Origin: Zoogloea oleivorans
Lineage (GTDB): Bacteria; Pseudomonadota; Gammaproteobacteria; Burkholderiales; Rhodocyclaceae
Direction: 5' to 3'
DNA length: 64,000 bases
NCBI GenBank assembly: GCA_030157785.1
Contig: JAOAUC010000061.1
Location: 1-64,000 of the forward strand
The position numbers were made by a program, and so were the translations under genes. The notes beneath the pieces were generated by a model that did not search any database, had not been told where the DNA came from, and worked only from the letters and a program-made list of their open reading frames with translations. This document shows positions 8,175 through 18,300 of this stretch, in pieces; the stretch's first letter is position 1; every line of letters starts with the position of its first letter.

Positions 8175-10163
8175 ATGCCGACACTTCACGTTTCCGCGGG
8201 GACGTCCCGTGCGCTCAAATGGCTGGCCGCCTTGCTGCTGGCGGTTCCGGTGGTCTTCATCACGTGGGTTTCGGTCTTTGGCTGGAACTGGGCGCGCGCG
8301 CCGCTGCAGGAGCTGGTTTTCCAGGCCACGGGCCGGGCCTTGCACATCGGCGGGGAGTTGAGCGTACGGCCGGGCTGGCCGGCACCCCGGGTGATGGCGG
8401 CGGCGGTTACCTTCGCCAACCCGTCGTGGGCCACCGAGAAGCAGATGCTGGAGGTCGAGCGGGTGGAGTTCAGCGTCGACCTGATTGCGCTGCTGGGCCG
8501 CAAGCTGGTGTTTCCCGAAGTGCGCCTGACCCGCCCGGTGGTATTTCTTGAACAGGCGCCGGACGGACGCCGGACATGGCTGCTCGATCTGGGGCAGTCA
8601 GACGAAAACGCCCGCATCCCCATCGGGCGCCTGACGCTCGACCAAGGCCAGCTTGGCTATGACGATGGGGGTCAGAAGACCCGGCTCCGCGCCGAAGTGT
8701 CGAGCCGCGATCTGCTGTCTGGCGAGGCGAGTGGCAGCGGTGTGATCTTTGGTGTGCGCGGGCGCTACAAGGGCCTTGCCCTGGCGGCCCATGGCAGCGG
8801 CGGCCCGGTGCTGGCGCTCCACGACGACCGCGTTCCGTACCCGCTGGACATTGACGCGACCCTTGGCCGTACCCACATTCAGGCCAAGGGCAGCGTGACC
8901 AGCCTGATCAAGCTCTCGGCCATCGACATGCACCTGGACCTGCGCGGTGACAGCCTCGCGCAGCTTTACCCGCTACTCGGCATCGCGCTGCCGGAAACCC
9001 ATGCCTACGCCGTTGCCGGGCGCATCGTGCACAGCGGACAGATGTGGCGCTTCGAGAAGTTTGCCGGCACCACGGGCCGTAGTGACGTCGCCGGCAACCT
9101 GCAGATCGACCACGGCGCGGCGCGCCCGTTTGTGCACGGCGAGCTGGTTTCCCGCCTGCTGGACCTGGATGATCTGGGCCCGCTGATCGGGGTGCGGGCG
9201 CCAGCGGCCGCCACGGACGAAAAGCAGACCGCCGCCGAACTGGCGCCGGCGGCGCGGGCTGGCACCCATGTGCTGCCCGACCTGGCCTTCCGGACCTCCC
9301 GCTGGAATAGCGTCGACGCGGACGTGAGCCTGCGTGCCGCCACCATCCGCCGCGCCGCCGGCCTGCCCCTCGACGATCTGCTGGCGCATTTCAAACTGAA
9401 GGATTCGGTGCTCAGCGTTGATCCCCTCGACTTCGGCCTGGCTGGCGGGCACCTCAAGGGGGGCATTTCGCTGGACGGGCGACGTGACCCGGTTGAGGCC
9501 CGGGCGCGGATGGTAGCCCGGCATCTCCTGCTTGCCCGCTTGTTTCCCGGACTGGATTCGGCGAAGACCAATGTCGGTCAGTTCAATGGCGAGTTCGCGC
9601 TGGCCGGCAAGGGCAACTCGGTGGGGCGCATGCTGGCTACCGCCGACGGCAAGGTTGGGCTGGTGCTCGTCGATGGGGAAATCAGCAGGCTGCTGATGGA
9701 GGAGGTGGGCCTGCACCTGGTGGAGATTCTGCAACTGAAGCTCACCGGCGACCAGGCCATCAAGCTGCATTGTGCGGTGGCGGCCTTCGACGTGAAGGGC
9801 GGCGTCATGGAGACTCGCGGCCTGCTGGTGGACACCGAGGTCAGCACCATCACGGGGATTGGTCACATCGATCTCGGGCGCGAAGCGCTGGATCTGACGC
9901 TGCAACCCCGAACCCGCAACACCAGCCCGGTGGCCCTGCGTAGCCCGATCTACGTGAAGGGCAGCTTTTCCAGGCCCGAGGTGGATGTGGACAAAACGCA
10001 CATCGTGGTGCGCGGGGCCGGTGCAGTGGCCCTCGGTCTGGTCAGCCCCGTGCTGGCCCTGATTCCGCTGATCGAAATGGGCCCCGGGGTTGAAAGTGAA
10101 TGCGGGCGGCTCATAAAGGCCGCCCGCACGCATTCTTCAGGTATTCAGACGCCGGCGGAGTGA
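8175..10163 (+). CDS. AsmA-family envelope protein
   Basis: 662 aa from the chosen start MPTLHVSAG. An N-terminal membrane anchor (ALKWLAALLLAVPVVFITWVSVF) is followed by the AsmA signature: a short N-terminal domain that ends in a long run of beta strands (WARAPLQELVFQATGRALHIGGELSV and PRVMAAAVTFANPSWA near the start; GIGHIDLGREALDLTLQPRTRNTS near the end). AsmA-like proteins span the periplasm and are implicated in lipid transport and outer-membrane homeostasis. An in-frame ATG 26 codons upstream would precede the anchor with unrelated residues and is less likely. The gene is divergent from glnK and convergent with the Tim44-domain gene. Confidence 0.85.
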   Translation: MPTLHVSAGTSRALKWLAALLLAVPVVFITWVSVFGWNWARAPLQELVFQATGRALHIGGELSVRPGWPAPRVMAAAVTFANPSWATEKQMLEVERVEFSVDLIALLGRKLVFPEVRLTRPVVFLEQAPDGRRTWLLDLGQSDENARIPIGRLTLDQGQLGYDDGGQKTRLRAEVSSRDLLSGEASGSGVIFGVRGRYKGLALAAHGSGGPVLALHDDRVPYPLDIDATLGRTHIQAKGSVTSLIKLSAIDMHLDLRGDSLAQLYPLLGIALPETHAYAVAGRIVHSGQMWRFEKFAGTTGRSDVAGNLQIDHGAARPFVHGELVSRLLDLDDLGPLIGVRAPAAATDEKQTAAELAPAARAGTHVLPDLAFRTSRWNSVDADVSLRAATIRRAAGLPLDDLLAHFKLKDSVLSVDPLDFGLAGGHLKGGISLDGRRDPVEARARMVARHLLLARLFPGLDSAKTNVGQFNGEFALAGKGNSVGRMLATADGKVGLVLVDGEISRLLMEEVGLHLVEILQLKLTGDQAIKLHCAVAAFDVKGGVMETRGLLVDTEVSTITGIGHIDLGREALDLTLQPRTRNTSPVALRSPIYVKGSFSRPEVDVDKTHIVVRGAGAVALGLVSPVLALIPLIEMGPGVESECGRLIKAARTHSSGIQTPAE

Positions 10164-10176
10164 GCCCCCGGCGTCT
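10147..10176. terminator. Stem-loop between convergent genes
   Basis: A perfect 9-bp inverted repeat (AGACGCCGG / CCGGCGTCT) spans the AsmA-family stop codon and ends before the convergent gene. It has no T-run on either side, so it may be a weak terminator or an mRNA 3' end structure. Confidence 0.4.
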
Positions 10177-10181
10177 GCTGC

Positions 10182-11222
10182 TCAGACTTGCTCGATCCCG
10201 GCGAGCTTCCAGAAGCCGCGGTTTTCATCGACAAAGTGCCATACCTCGTCGAGCGCTTCCGGTGCGGCGTTGGGGCCTTCGACAATCGTGCCCGTGTACT
10301 GGATGGACACCAGCCGGCGGCTACCCTGGTCGGAGACATCAAGCAGCAGCGGCCTCATGGACACGACCGTTGTGTTGCCCGGGCCACCGCGCTGGGTGAT
10401 GTCGGCTTCCAGTTGCTGGAAAAGCAGGTCATCGACGCGGGTGCGCAGAAATGCCAGGTCGCCGCGGTTGTTGGCGTCCTGCAATTCATTGAAGGCCTTC
10501 AGGGCCAGTTGTTCCATGGCTGCATCGGGATTACCGGCTGCCGAAGCACTGGTGCCGAATGCCGGCGCATCGCTGACCTTGAAGGATGACACCGGCTCGT
10601 TGCGGCCGGCCAATTGCGGGCGCTGGCCCGCCTGATACTTGCGGAAGGCCCACAGGCCGGCACCGCCGAGTGCCAGCAGGCCGAGCAGGGAACCGAAACC
10701 GAAGCCGCCGGAACTCTTCTCCTGGGGCAGGGGGGCGCCCGCCTCCGCGGCCGAGCGCTGCAGGTCCCGCGACGCGCCTGCGTCCGCACTGCCCTGGCCC
10801 CCGTTGTTTTGAGCCGCGTTGTTCTGTGTTTGCGGCGAATTGTGGTCGCCCATCATGTAGCCGGCTGCTGCACCAACCGCCGCTGCACCAGCCACCGTGC
10901 CCCAGCCGGGGCCGCTGCGGGGCGCCGCGGCCGCGGGCGCTGCCGAGGGCATCGGCGCACCACCGGCATAAGCACCGGCCGGCGCGGCCGTGTTGCTGCG
11001 TGCCCTGGCCATCACATCGGGGCGGGTCATGCCGGCACTGCCGCCGCTACCCAGGCGGGAGGAGGCTGCACTGCTTGCCGGCGCCGATCTGGTCACCGAC
11101 GTGGAGCGCCCGCTGCTGCTGCCGCCGAGCTTGGCTTCGCTGATGAGGGGCAGGCCGGCCATGGAGGTGGCGAGCAGCATGACCATGAGCTTCCTGCCGG
11201 GTTGGCGAGAGGGCTTTTTCAT
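10182..11222 (-). CDS. Tim44-like domain membrane protein
   Basis: 346 aa. The start MKKPSRQPGRK has AAGGAACC upstream; a further in-frame ATG lies 13 codons earlier. There is a signal-like segment (LMVMLLATSMAGLPLISEA), a Ser/Gly/Ala-rich low-complexity stretch, a glycine-zipper-like segment (GTVAGAAAVGAAAGYMMGD), a transmembrane helix (SLLGLLALGGAGLWAFRKY), and a C-terminal Tim44-like domain of ~130 residues ending FWKLAGIEQV. Bacterial members are predicted membrane-anchored proteins of unclear role. OmpA-type and caspase-like genes follow upstream on the same strand. Confidence 0.85.
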   Translation of the reverse strand: MKKPSRQPGRKLMVMLLATSMAGLPLISEAKLGGSSSGRSTSVTRSAPASSAASSRLGSGGSAGMTRPDVMARARSNTAAPAGAYAGGAPMPSAAPAAAAPRSGPGWGTVAGAAAVGAAAGYMMGDHNSPQTQNNAAQNNGGQGSADAGASRDLQRSAAEAGAPLPQEKSSGGFGFGSLLGLLALGGAGLWAFRKYQAGQRPQLAGRNEPVSSFKVSDAPAFGTSASAAGNPDAAMEQLALKAFNELQDANNRGDLAFLRTRVDDLLFQQLEADITQRGGPGNTTVVSMRPLLLDVSDQGSRRLVSIQYTGTIVEGPNAAPEALDEVWHFVDENRGFWKLAGIEQV

Positions 11223-11355
11223 AGGGGTTCCTTGTGTGTGGAGGCTAACGGCGTGCGACATTTTTGAATGATGGCACGAGGTTCATGGTGAGCACTCCAC
11301 GATGTTGTAAGCAGTTAAGTCACCCGGGAGGTGGCCGAGGCCGCCAGTGGGCGCT

Positions 11356-11916
11356 TTACCGGGATGCGCTGCGGGCGCTGATCTCGACGCGTCGATTGAC
11401 GGCGCTGGCCGGAGCGCTGGGGTCCTTGAGCTGTTCCGAGCCGACACCGACCGATGAGAGGAAGGACGGGGAGATGCCGAAATTGGCGATGAAGTATTGC
11501 CGTACCGATTCGGCGCGCAGTTGAGACAGGCGCATGTTCAGCTTTTTCGAGCCGGTGACGTCGGTATGCCCGACGAGGACCACCTTGTTGCCGCTGCTCT
11601 CGTTGCGCTTGATGACGGGACCGAATCCGGCCAGCAGTTTTTTGGCGGGTTCGCTCAGCTTGGCCGAGCCGGTGGCAAAGGAGATGCCGGAGGGCAGCGA
11701 GAAGACCTTGCGCGGGACGATCTGGCCGCAGGTGAAGCCTGCCTTTGCGGCTTCGGCGCAATCGCTGGCGGTGGCCGATTTGGGAAACAGCCCGCTCTCG
11801 ATCACTTCGGGTGCGATGTTCTCGTTGAGTTCGATGACATCACCGGCACTGTCGGCAGCAAACGCTGTTCCGAACGCCAGACAGATTGACGCGAGCACGA
11901 TGGATCTGATGGTCAT
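11356..11916 (-). CDS. Exported OmpA-domain protein
   Basis: 186 aa from MTIRSIVLAS, where a signal peptide (ending FGTAFA-AD) begins directly; the longer in-frame start would put 31 residues before it. The C-terminal ~110 residues are an OmpA peptidoglycan-binding domain (SGISFATGSAKLSEPAKKLL, VVLVGHTDVTGSKKLN, VNRRVEISAR). Two cysteines (TASDCAEA, GFTCGQI) lie in the linker region. It probably sits in the periplasm bound to peptidoglycan. It lies downstream of the caspase-like gene on the same strand, with a gap of about 110 bp. Confidence 0.85.
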   Translation of the reverse strand: MTIRSIVLASICLAFGTAFAADSAGDVIELNENIAPEVIESGLFPKSATASDCAEAAKAGFTCGQIVPRKVFSLPSGISFATGSAKLSEPAKKLLAGFGPVIKRNESSGNKVVLVGHTDVTGSKKLNMRLSQLRAESVRQYFIANFGISPSFLSSVGVGSEQLKDPSAPASAVNRRVEISARSASR

Positions 11917-12027
11917 GTTAAGCCCCAAGGGTCGTTGAACGCTGGATGTGGATGGCAAATCAATCCATTTAAAGTATATACGCCATGTCGTTTTTCGCGA
12001 CACGGGCATCGGTGCCGGGGTTCTGGA

Positions 12028-13419
12028 TCAACAGTTCTCCGACTTGCGCGAGCCACACAGGCTCTTCGGCGGCCGGTATCCGAGCCGCAGCGCTTCCGGT
12101 CCGAAGAACTCGGCGTCCGGGTCGCCCTTTTCGGCGAGACGGCGGTAGAGCTCGTAGCAGGCGATGGCGTTGCCGAGCAGGGCCGAGTAGCGCAACCATT
12201 GCTCGCTGCGCAGGGGGTTGGCCGCCACGCCATTGCTGCCTTCCTCGTACATTGTTGCTATCCGAGACGCAGCGTCCTTGTCGCCGCGTACTGCTTTGCG
12301 CATGTCTTCCATGTAGAGCTCGCTCCCCCTGGACAGAAAGGCGCTGGAGGAAAGGCGCACGAAGCGACTGGAGGTCGCCCGCAAGGCGTCTTCGGCACCG
12401 GCCAGCGCAACACGAATCTGGGCGTCGTAGCGACTGCCGGGGTAAGCCAGCAGGAAGTCCTCTGCGGTCTTTTTGACATTGGCGGGCTGCATGGCTGCGG
12501 CATGCTGGGCGTAGGCGTCGTCTTCGGCAGTCCGGGCTGCCGTCGGCGACCTTTCCCTGCCCAGCCGGAAGACGCCGGTCTGGCCTGCCGTCATGTGGGG
12601 GCGCTGGGCGAGCTTGCGCACGATGGGCGCCGGGTGCGAGGCCATCGTTTTCTCGACCCGCAGTCGGGTCAGCTCGAAGATGTCGGTGATCGGCACCTCG
12701 GTGTCGATCCCGTCCAGGACTTGCACGAGTTCTCCGGTGTAGAAACTGTTCCGGGCCGGGTCGCTGGGTGACAGGGAAACCTGGCCGGCACTGGCCGAGA
12801 AGGCCACGATGCAGCCCGGGGGGGCGGTCGAATAGTTGAAGGAGCCGATCTTGGTGTCCTGTTCGGCGCTGTCCCGGCAGGCGTCTATGACGGCCACGCC
12901 GAGCCCCGGGTAGCGTTGGGGAAAGGCGGTCAGGATCTGGTCCTGCAGGTTGATCGCTTGCTCCCTGGCCTTGGGGTCGTCAATGGCGACGCCGGAAGGC
13001 AGCAGGTAGTTGCGTCCTTCGACCTGCATGCCATGGCCACAGAAATAGATCAGCCCCATGGACTGGCCATCATCGGGCAGGGCGGCCATGCGCTGGCGGA
13101 AGCGGGTGACGGCGGCGACAAAGCGGGCCCGGTCCGGGTCGTTCTCCACTTCCACCTCGAAGCCTTGCCGGCGCAGCGCCGCTTCGAGGTCGCGTCCGTT
13201 CTTGCGTGCCGGCTGGATGTTTTTGCCGTCCGGGTAGGTGCTGCAGCACACAAGCAGGGCGATGCGCTTGCCCGCAGCTGCGGCGGTGTAGGACGGGGCG
13301 CTGTAGCCGTCGGCCATGGCGTGCCGGCCCAGGCTGGCGCCGAAAAGGGCTGCGGCCCAGGCATGGCTGCCCCTGATAAGGAAACGGCGGCGGGGGTGTC
13401 CAGAGTACGAATCTGACAT
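12028..13419 (-). CDS. Tat-exported caspase-like protein with Sel1 repeats
   Basis: 463 aa. The N-terminus has a twin-arginine motif (RRRFLIRG) and a hydrophobic stretch, which indicates folded export by Tat. Residues ~50-290 are a peptidase C14 (caspase/metacaspase) domain with the catalytic dyad visible: His129 in IYFCGHGMQVEGRNYLLP and Cys181 in VAVIDACRDS. The C-terminal ~120 residues contain Sel1-type helical repeats (DAASRIATMYEEG, RYSALLGNAIACYELYRRLAEKGDPDAEFF). It is divergent from the two-partner secretion pair, with 135 bp between start codons. A role in processing the adhesin or other surface proteins is a hypothesis from position. Confidence 0.85.
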   Translation of the reverse strand: MSDSYSGHPRRRFLIRGSHAWAAALFGASLGRHAMADGYSAPSYTAAAAGKRIALLVCCSTYPDGKNIQPARKNGRDLEAALRRQGFEVEVENDPDRARFVAAVTRFRQRMAALPDDGQSMGLIYFCGHGMQVEGRNYLLPSGVAIDDPKAREQAINLQDQILTAFPQRYPGLGVAVIDACRDSAEQDTKIGSFNYSTAPPGCIVAFSASAGQVSLSPSDPARNSFYTGELVQVLDGIDTEVPITDIFELTRLRVEKTMASHPAPIVRKLAQRPHMTAGQTGVFRLGRERSPTAARTAEDDAYAQHAAAMQPANVKKTAEDFLLAYPGSRYDAQIRVALAGAEDALRATSSRFVRLSSSAFLSRGSELYMEDMRKAVRGDKDAASRIATMYEEGSNGVAANPLRSEQWLRYSALLGNAIACYELYRRLAEKGDPDAEFFGPEALRLGYRPPKSLCGSRKSENC

Positions 13420-13554
13420 GGTGGATTGGACCGGCAGGCTTGTGGGCGGGTTTGCGCGAGAAACGGAATGCGCTTCTTATAGCGCATTTGCATTCATCGC
13501 ATTTTCTGAATAATCTAATGAAGCACAGGTTCCTACTTGCTTGAAGGTGACAGG

Positions 13555-15258
13555 ATGCATGCCCGTTCTCTGCTTCGTTCTCCACGCGCAGTTGTATTGG
13601 TTTTCCTGCCATTTTGCCTGATGGGCGCCGGCTCCGTGCTGGCCCAACAGGACGCGGGCCAGATTCTGCGTCAGCTTGAAGACAAGCCGCCGGTGCCCAA
13701 ACGGCCGGATGCGCCGGTGATCGATCAGCGGCCGGAGTTGCGCAGGGAAATTTCGGATATCCCCGACCTGGTGGTCGACATCAAGGCGTTTGCGATCACC
13801 GGCGTGCCCGACGAGGAACGGGCGGCAATCCTCGAGAAACTGGCGCCGGGCACTGGCACTGGCAAGACCTTCCAGGACATCCTCGATGCTGCAGGTTTGG
13901 TTCGCAGCCACCTCAATGCCCGCGGCTATCTGCTGGCCCAGGCTTATGTCCCGGAGCAGCGGCTTCAAGACGGGGTGGTCGAGATTGCGGTGCTGCTGGG
14001 ACGCCTGGGCAGGATCGAACTGAACTATGACCCGGCCACGCCGGTGGAGCGCAGCCGGGTCGAGGCTTATCTCGCCCGCCTTCAAACGGGCGTCGACCTG
14101 CGCACGGCCGAACTGGAGCGGGTGCTCTTCCTGCTCAACGATCTGCACGGCGTGCGCGCCGTCTCGGCCATTCACCCCGGCAGCAGCCCCGGTACGGCCG
14201 ACCTGATTGTTGACGTGGGGCCAGACAGAACCGTCAGCGGGAACGTCCAGTTTGACAATGCGGGCTCGCGCTACACCGGCGCGATTCGCGCCAACGCCGG
14301 GCTGGTGATCGGCTCGCCGGCCGGGTTGGGCGATTCCCTGTCCTACCGGGGGATAATTTCCGACGATAGCGGCATCAATTTCGGCTCCCTGAGCTACGTC
14401 ATGCCGGTCGGCTCCGATGGCCTGCGGATTGGCGCATCAGTTTCCAACCTCGACTACAAGCTCCTGGGCAAAACCAGCATCCCGCCGGGCACCGGTTCGG
14501 CGTCCGACGCCCTGGGTTTCGTGCTCTACCCGCTCAAGCGCTCGCGTAATTTCAACGTGTTCCTGCAGGCTGGCTATGACCACAAGGAGTTCCGCGACAA
14601 CCCGAACGCAGGGGCGCCGGTCAATCGCCGCTCGGATTCGGGGCTGGTCACGCTAAGCGGTGATTTTCGTGATCACTACCTGGGCGGCGGGATCAACAGC
14701 TTCTCCCTCGGCTACACCTACGGCTCACTGGACAACCCGACAGCCCAGGTCGGCACACCGCTGGGGCTGTTCCGGCGCGTGAATCCGTTCTACTCGCGCC
14801 TGCAGGCCCTCGGCCAGTCGGGCTGGCTGATGTTCCTGCGTTACGCGGGGCAATTGACGCCCGACCGTCTGGACAGCAGCGAGAAGTTCAGTCTGGGCGG
14901 CCCCACCGGTGTGCGCGCCTTTCCGGTGGGTGAGGCGCCGGCCGATCAGGCCCACCTGCTGAGCGCCGAGCTGCGCTATGCCTTCCCCAGCCGGGAAGGC
15001 GGCCTGCCGGGTTCGCTGGTCGGTGCGCTGTTCATGGACTGGGCCCGTGGCCGCCTCGACAAGAATCCATCTGCGTCCAACACGGTTGCCGACAGCAATA
15101 CCCGCATCCTCTCCGGTTTCGGTGTCGGGCTGAACTGGGCCACGGCCTACTCGTGGTCGGCCCAGGCCAGCCTCGCGTGGCGAGTCCAGGGGGATCTTGT
15201 GAATGACAAGCTTGAACAGCGCCCGCGGGCCTACGTCCAGGTCACGTACTACTTCTGA
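13555..15258 (+). CDS. Two-partner secretion outer-membrane transporter (TpsB, ShlB/FhaC family)
   Basis: 567 aa from MHARSLLRS, preceded by GAAGGTGA; a TTG six codons upstream is less likely. After a signal peptide (ending GSVLA-QQ) come the POTRA region (VDIKAFAITGVPDE; YLLAQAYVPEQRLQDGVVEIAVL; VDLRTAELERVLFLLNDLHGV) and a ~350-residue 16-strand beta-barrel with the FhaC signature (LGGPTGVRAFPVGEAPADQ) and a C-terminal aromatic strand ending VQVTYYF. It exports the large TpsA protein encoded 44 bp downstream. Confidence 0.95.
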   Translation: MHARSLLRSPRAVVLVFLPFCLMGAGSVLAQQDAGQILRQLEDKPPVPKRPDAPVIDQRPELRREISDIPDLVVDIKAFAITGVPDEERAAILEKLAPGTGTGKTFQDILDAAGLVRSHLNARGYLLAQAYVPEQRLQDGVVEIAVLLGRLGRIELNYDPATPVERSRVEAYLARLQTGVDLRTAELERVLFLLNDLHGVRAVSAIHPGSSPGTADLIVDVGPDRTVSGNVQFDNAGSRYTGAIRANAGLVIGSPAGLGDSLSYRGIISDDSGINFGSLSYVMPVGSDGLRIGASVSNLDYKLLGKTSIPPGTGSASDALGFVLYPLKRSRNFNVFLQAGYDHKEFRDNPNAGAPVNRRSDSGLVTLSGDFRDHYLGGGINSFSLGYTYGSLDNPTAQVGTPLGLFRRVNPFYSRLQALGQSGWLMFLRYAGQLTPDRLDSSEKFSLGGPTGVRAFPVGEAPADQAHLLSAELRYAFPSREGGLPGSLVGALFMDWARGRLDKNPSASNTVADSNTRILSGFGVGLNWATAYSWSAQASLAWRVQGDLVNDKLEQRPRAYVQVTYYF

Positions 15259-15302
15259 ATCCGCGTTGCCCGTCGCCTCACCGCTGGAACTAAGGAAGCG
15301 TC

Positions 15303-18300
15303 ATGGTCACCCAACTCCCCCAGGTCTCGCTGAACTCCCCGTCTTTCCGGCCGCGCTTCAGGACGGGCTTGCGGCCTTTGGTTGCAGCCTTGATGCTGGC
15401 CCTGTGGCGGGGCGCCTTTGCCCTGCCGACCGACCCGACCGTGGTGGCCGGCCATGCGGTGGTCAATGCGGCGGGCACCAACAGTCTGGTGATCAACCAG
15501 AGCAGCGCCAAGGCGGCGATCGACTGGCGCAGTTTCAGCATCGGAGCGAACGAGGCAGTGCGCTTCAACCAGCCGTCAGCCAGCGCGATGACCGTCAACC
15601 GGGTGACCGCCAATGATCCGTCGCGGATACTCGGTTCGATCAGTGCGCCGGGCACGGTCTTCCTGATCAACCCGTCCGGCATCATCTTTGGCCGGACCGC
15701 CGTCGTCGATGTCGGCAGCCTGGTGGCGTCCACACTCACGGCCAGTACGGCCGACCTGCTCAATGGCCGCAATGTTTTCACCGCCGCCCCGGGTGGCTCC
15801 GGCACGGTACGCAACGAAGGCCGGATTTCCGCAGCGCCCGGAGGCAGCGTGTCGCTGATCGGCACGCAGGTGGACAACAGCGGCACCATTCTTACCCCGG
15901 GGGGGACCACCGGGCTTGTCGCCGGTGAGCGGGTCAGCGTGGATTTCGACGGGGACGGCCTGGTTCGCTACCAGGTGGATGCCGCCGCGGCCCGGGCACT
16001 GGTCACCCACAGCGGTGAAATCGTCGCTGACGGCGGGCGGGTGGCGCTCCAGGCGAGTGCCCGCGACGCCCTGATGGATACCGTGCTGAACGTTGAGGGT
16101 GTGGTGCGGGCGCGAGGGCTCAGTGTGCGCAACGGCGAGATCTACCTGGATGGCGGCCGCAGCGGCACCACGCAGGTGAGCGGCACGCTGGACGTGTCAG
16201 GCCGCAGTGCCGGCGCGGCGGGTGGCCAGGTTCGGGTGCTCGGCGAAAACGTCGGCCTGTTCGACCAGGCCCGCATCGATGCGTCGGGGGCCACTGGTGG
16301 CGGCACGGTCCTGATCGGCGGCAACTTCCAGGGCAAGGGGCCCGAGCACAACGCGATGCGCAGCTTCGTCGGCAGCGGAGTGTCGATCAGCGCCGATGCG
16401 CTGGGCAGCGGCGACGGCGGCAAGGTGATCACCTGGGCCGACGACTGGACACGCTTTTACGGTTCGATCAGTGCCCGGGGCGGAGAACAGTCGGGTAACG
16501 GCGGCTTTGTCGAGGTGTCAGGCAAGGGCCGTCTGGGGTTTGCCGGGGATGTGGTCACCAGCGCGCCGAAGGGGCGATCGGGAACGCTGTTGCTGGACCC
16601 CAGTGATCTGTATGTGGGGCAGAACCCGAATCCGCCCGTCGTGGAGAAGACGGGCCCCACGATCTTCTTTGCCGATGACCCGGGTGATGCCAATTTCTAT
16701 GTGGCGGCAAGCCGTTTCACCGGCAACAGTGAATACTTCCTGAGCGCGACGCACGATGTGATCTTCAATGCCAATGTCAACTTTGGCTCGGCTGGGGGCA
16801 ATACCGTCCATGTGACGGCGACTTCAGCCATCACCTCGTCCGGCTTCAATATCACGACTGCAGGCGGTGGGCTCAGCCTGACGGCCAACACCCTTGCGCT
16901 GGGCAACATCAACACGGCTGGCGGCGCGCTGACAATCGCGAATACCGGTAACGCCACGCTGTCGGGCGTGGTGGCAGGGGCGGGTTCGCTGGTCAAGAAT
17001 GGCGCCGGAAAACTGACTCTGAGCAATGCCAACACCTATGGCGGTGCGACCAACATCAATGCCGGCATCCTGTCGGTAAAGGCGCCTGATGCCATCAAGG
17101 CCAATACCGATGTGACAGTCGCTGCCAATGCCACGCTCGACATCGATGCATCTGCGGGGGCTTTTACCTTCAATTCGGTCAATCTGAATGTCGAAGGCGG
17201 GGGCAGTGCCGGGCAGGGGGCGCTGACCGGCACCGGGCTGGCGACCTATGCCGGCCCCGTTAACCTGACTTTTGACACCAGCATGGGTGGCACCGGCACC
17301 CTGACGCTCAACGGTGCGGTGCAGGAAAACGGTGGCAACTGGAGATTGATCAAGGTCGGGAGCGGTACGTTGGTCTTGGGCGGCGCCAATAGCTACCACG
17401 GCGGGACAGAAATCGATGCTGGCATCCTGTCGGTCAAGGCTGCCGAGGCCCTCCTGATGGGTACCAATGTGTGGGTCACCAACGGAGGAACGCTCGACAT
17501 CAATGCTTCCGCAGGCGCCTTCACCCTCAACCCCTTGCTCCTGGAGATTGCGGGCACGGGCAGTGCGGGGCAGGGCGCGCTGACCGGAACGGGGGCGGCA
17601 AGCTACGCCGGCACGGTCACGATGGTCGGCAATGCCAGCGTCGGCGGGACGGGCACGCTGGCCCTGAGCGGACCGGTAGAGGAAAGCGCCGGAAGCTGGA
17701 AGCTGACCAAGGTCGGCAGCGGAACGCTGGCCCTGAGCAGCACCAACACCTATTCGGGTGGGACCGACATCAATGCGGGCATCCTGTCGGTAAAGGCTGC
17801 CGACGCCCTGCTGGCGGGCAGCAACGTGAGGGTTGGCAACGGCGGGACGCTCGACATTGACGCGTCGGCAGGCGCCTTTACCCTTAACCCCGTGACCCTG
17901 GCGATCGGGGGTGTGGGCAGTGCGGGGCAGGGCGCGCTCACCGGGACGGGGGCGGCAAGCTACGCGGGGCCCGTCACGCTGAACGCCGACACCCGCATTG
18001 GCGGCACCGGCACCCTGACGCTCAACGGCGCGCTGCATGAAAGCGGCGGCAGCTGGAAGATGATCAAGGTCGGCACCGGTACGCTGGCTTTGGGCGACAA
18101 CGCCAGCGACTACAGCGGCGGCACCCACGTCAGCCAGGGCCGGCTCAGCATGGGCGTGGCCTCGGCGCTGCCGGGGCTTGGCGAGCTCAGATTGTTTGAT
18201 GGCGCGCTGCTGGAGCTGAACGACAATGCACAGTCGGTCGGCCCGCTCTTTGGCTCTGGCGGCAGCATTGCCCTGGGGACTGCTGCGCTGACGGTGACGA

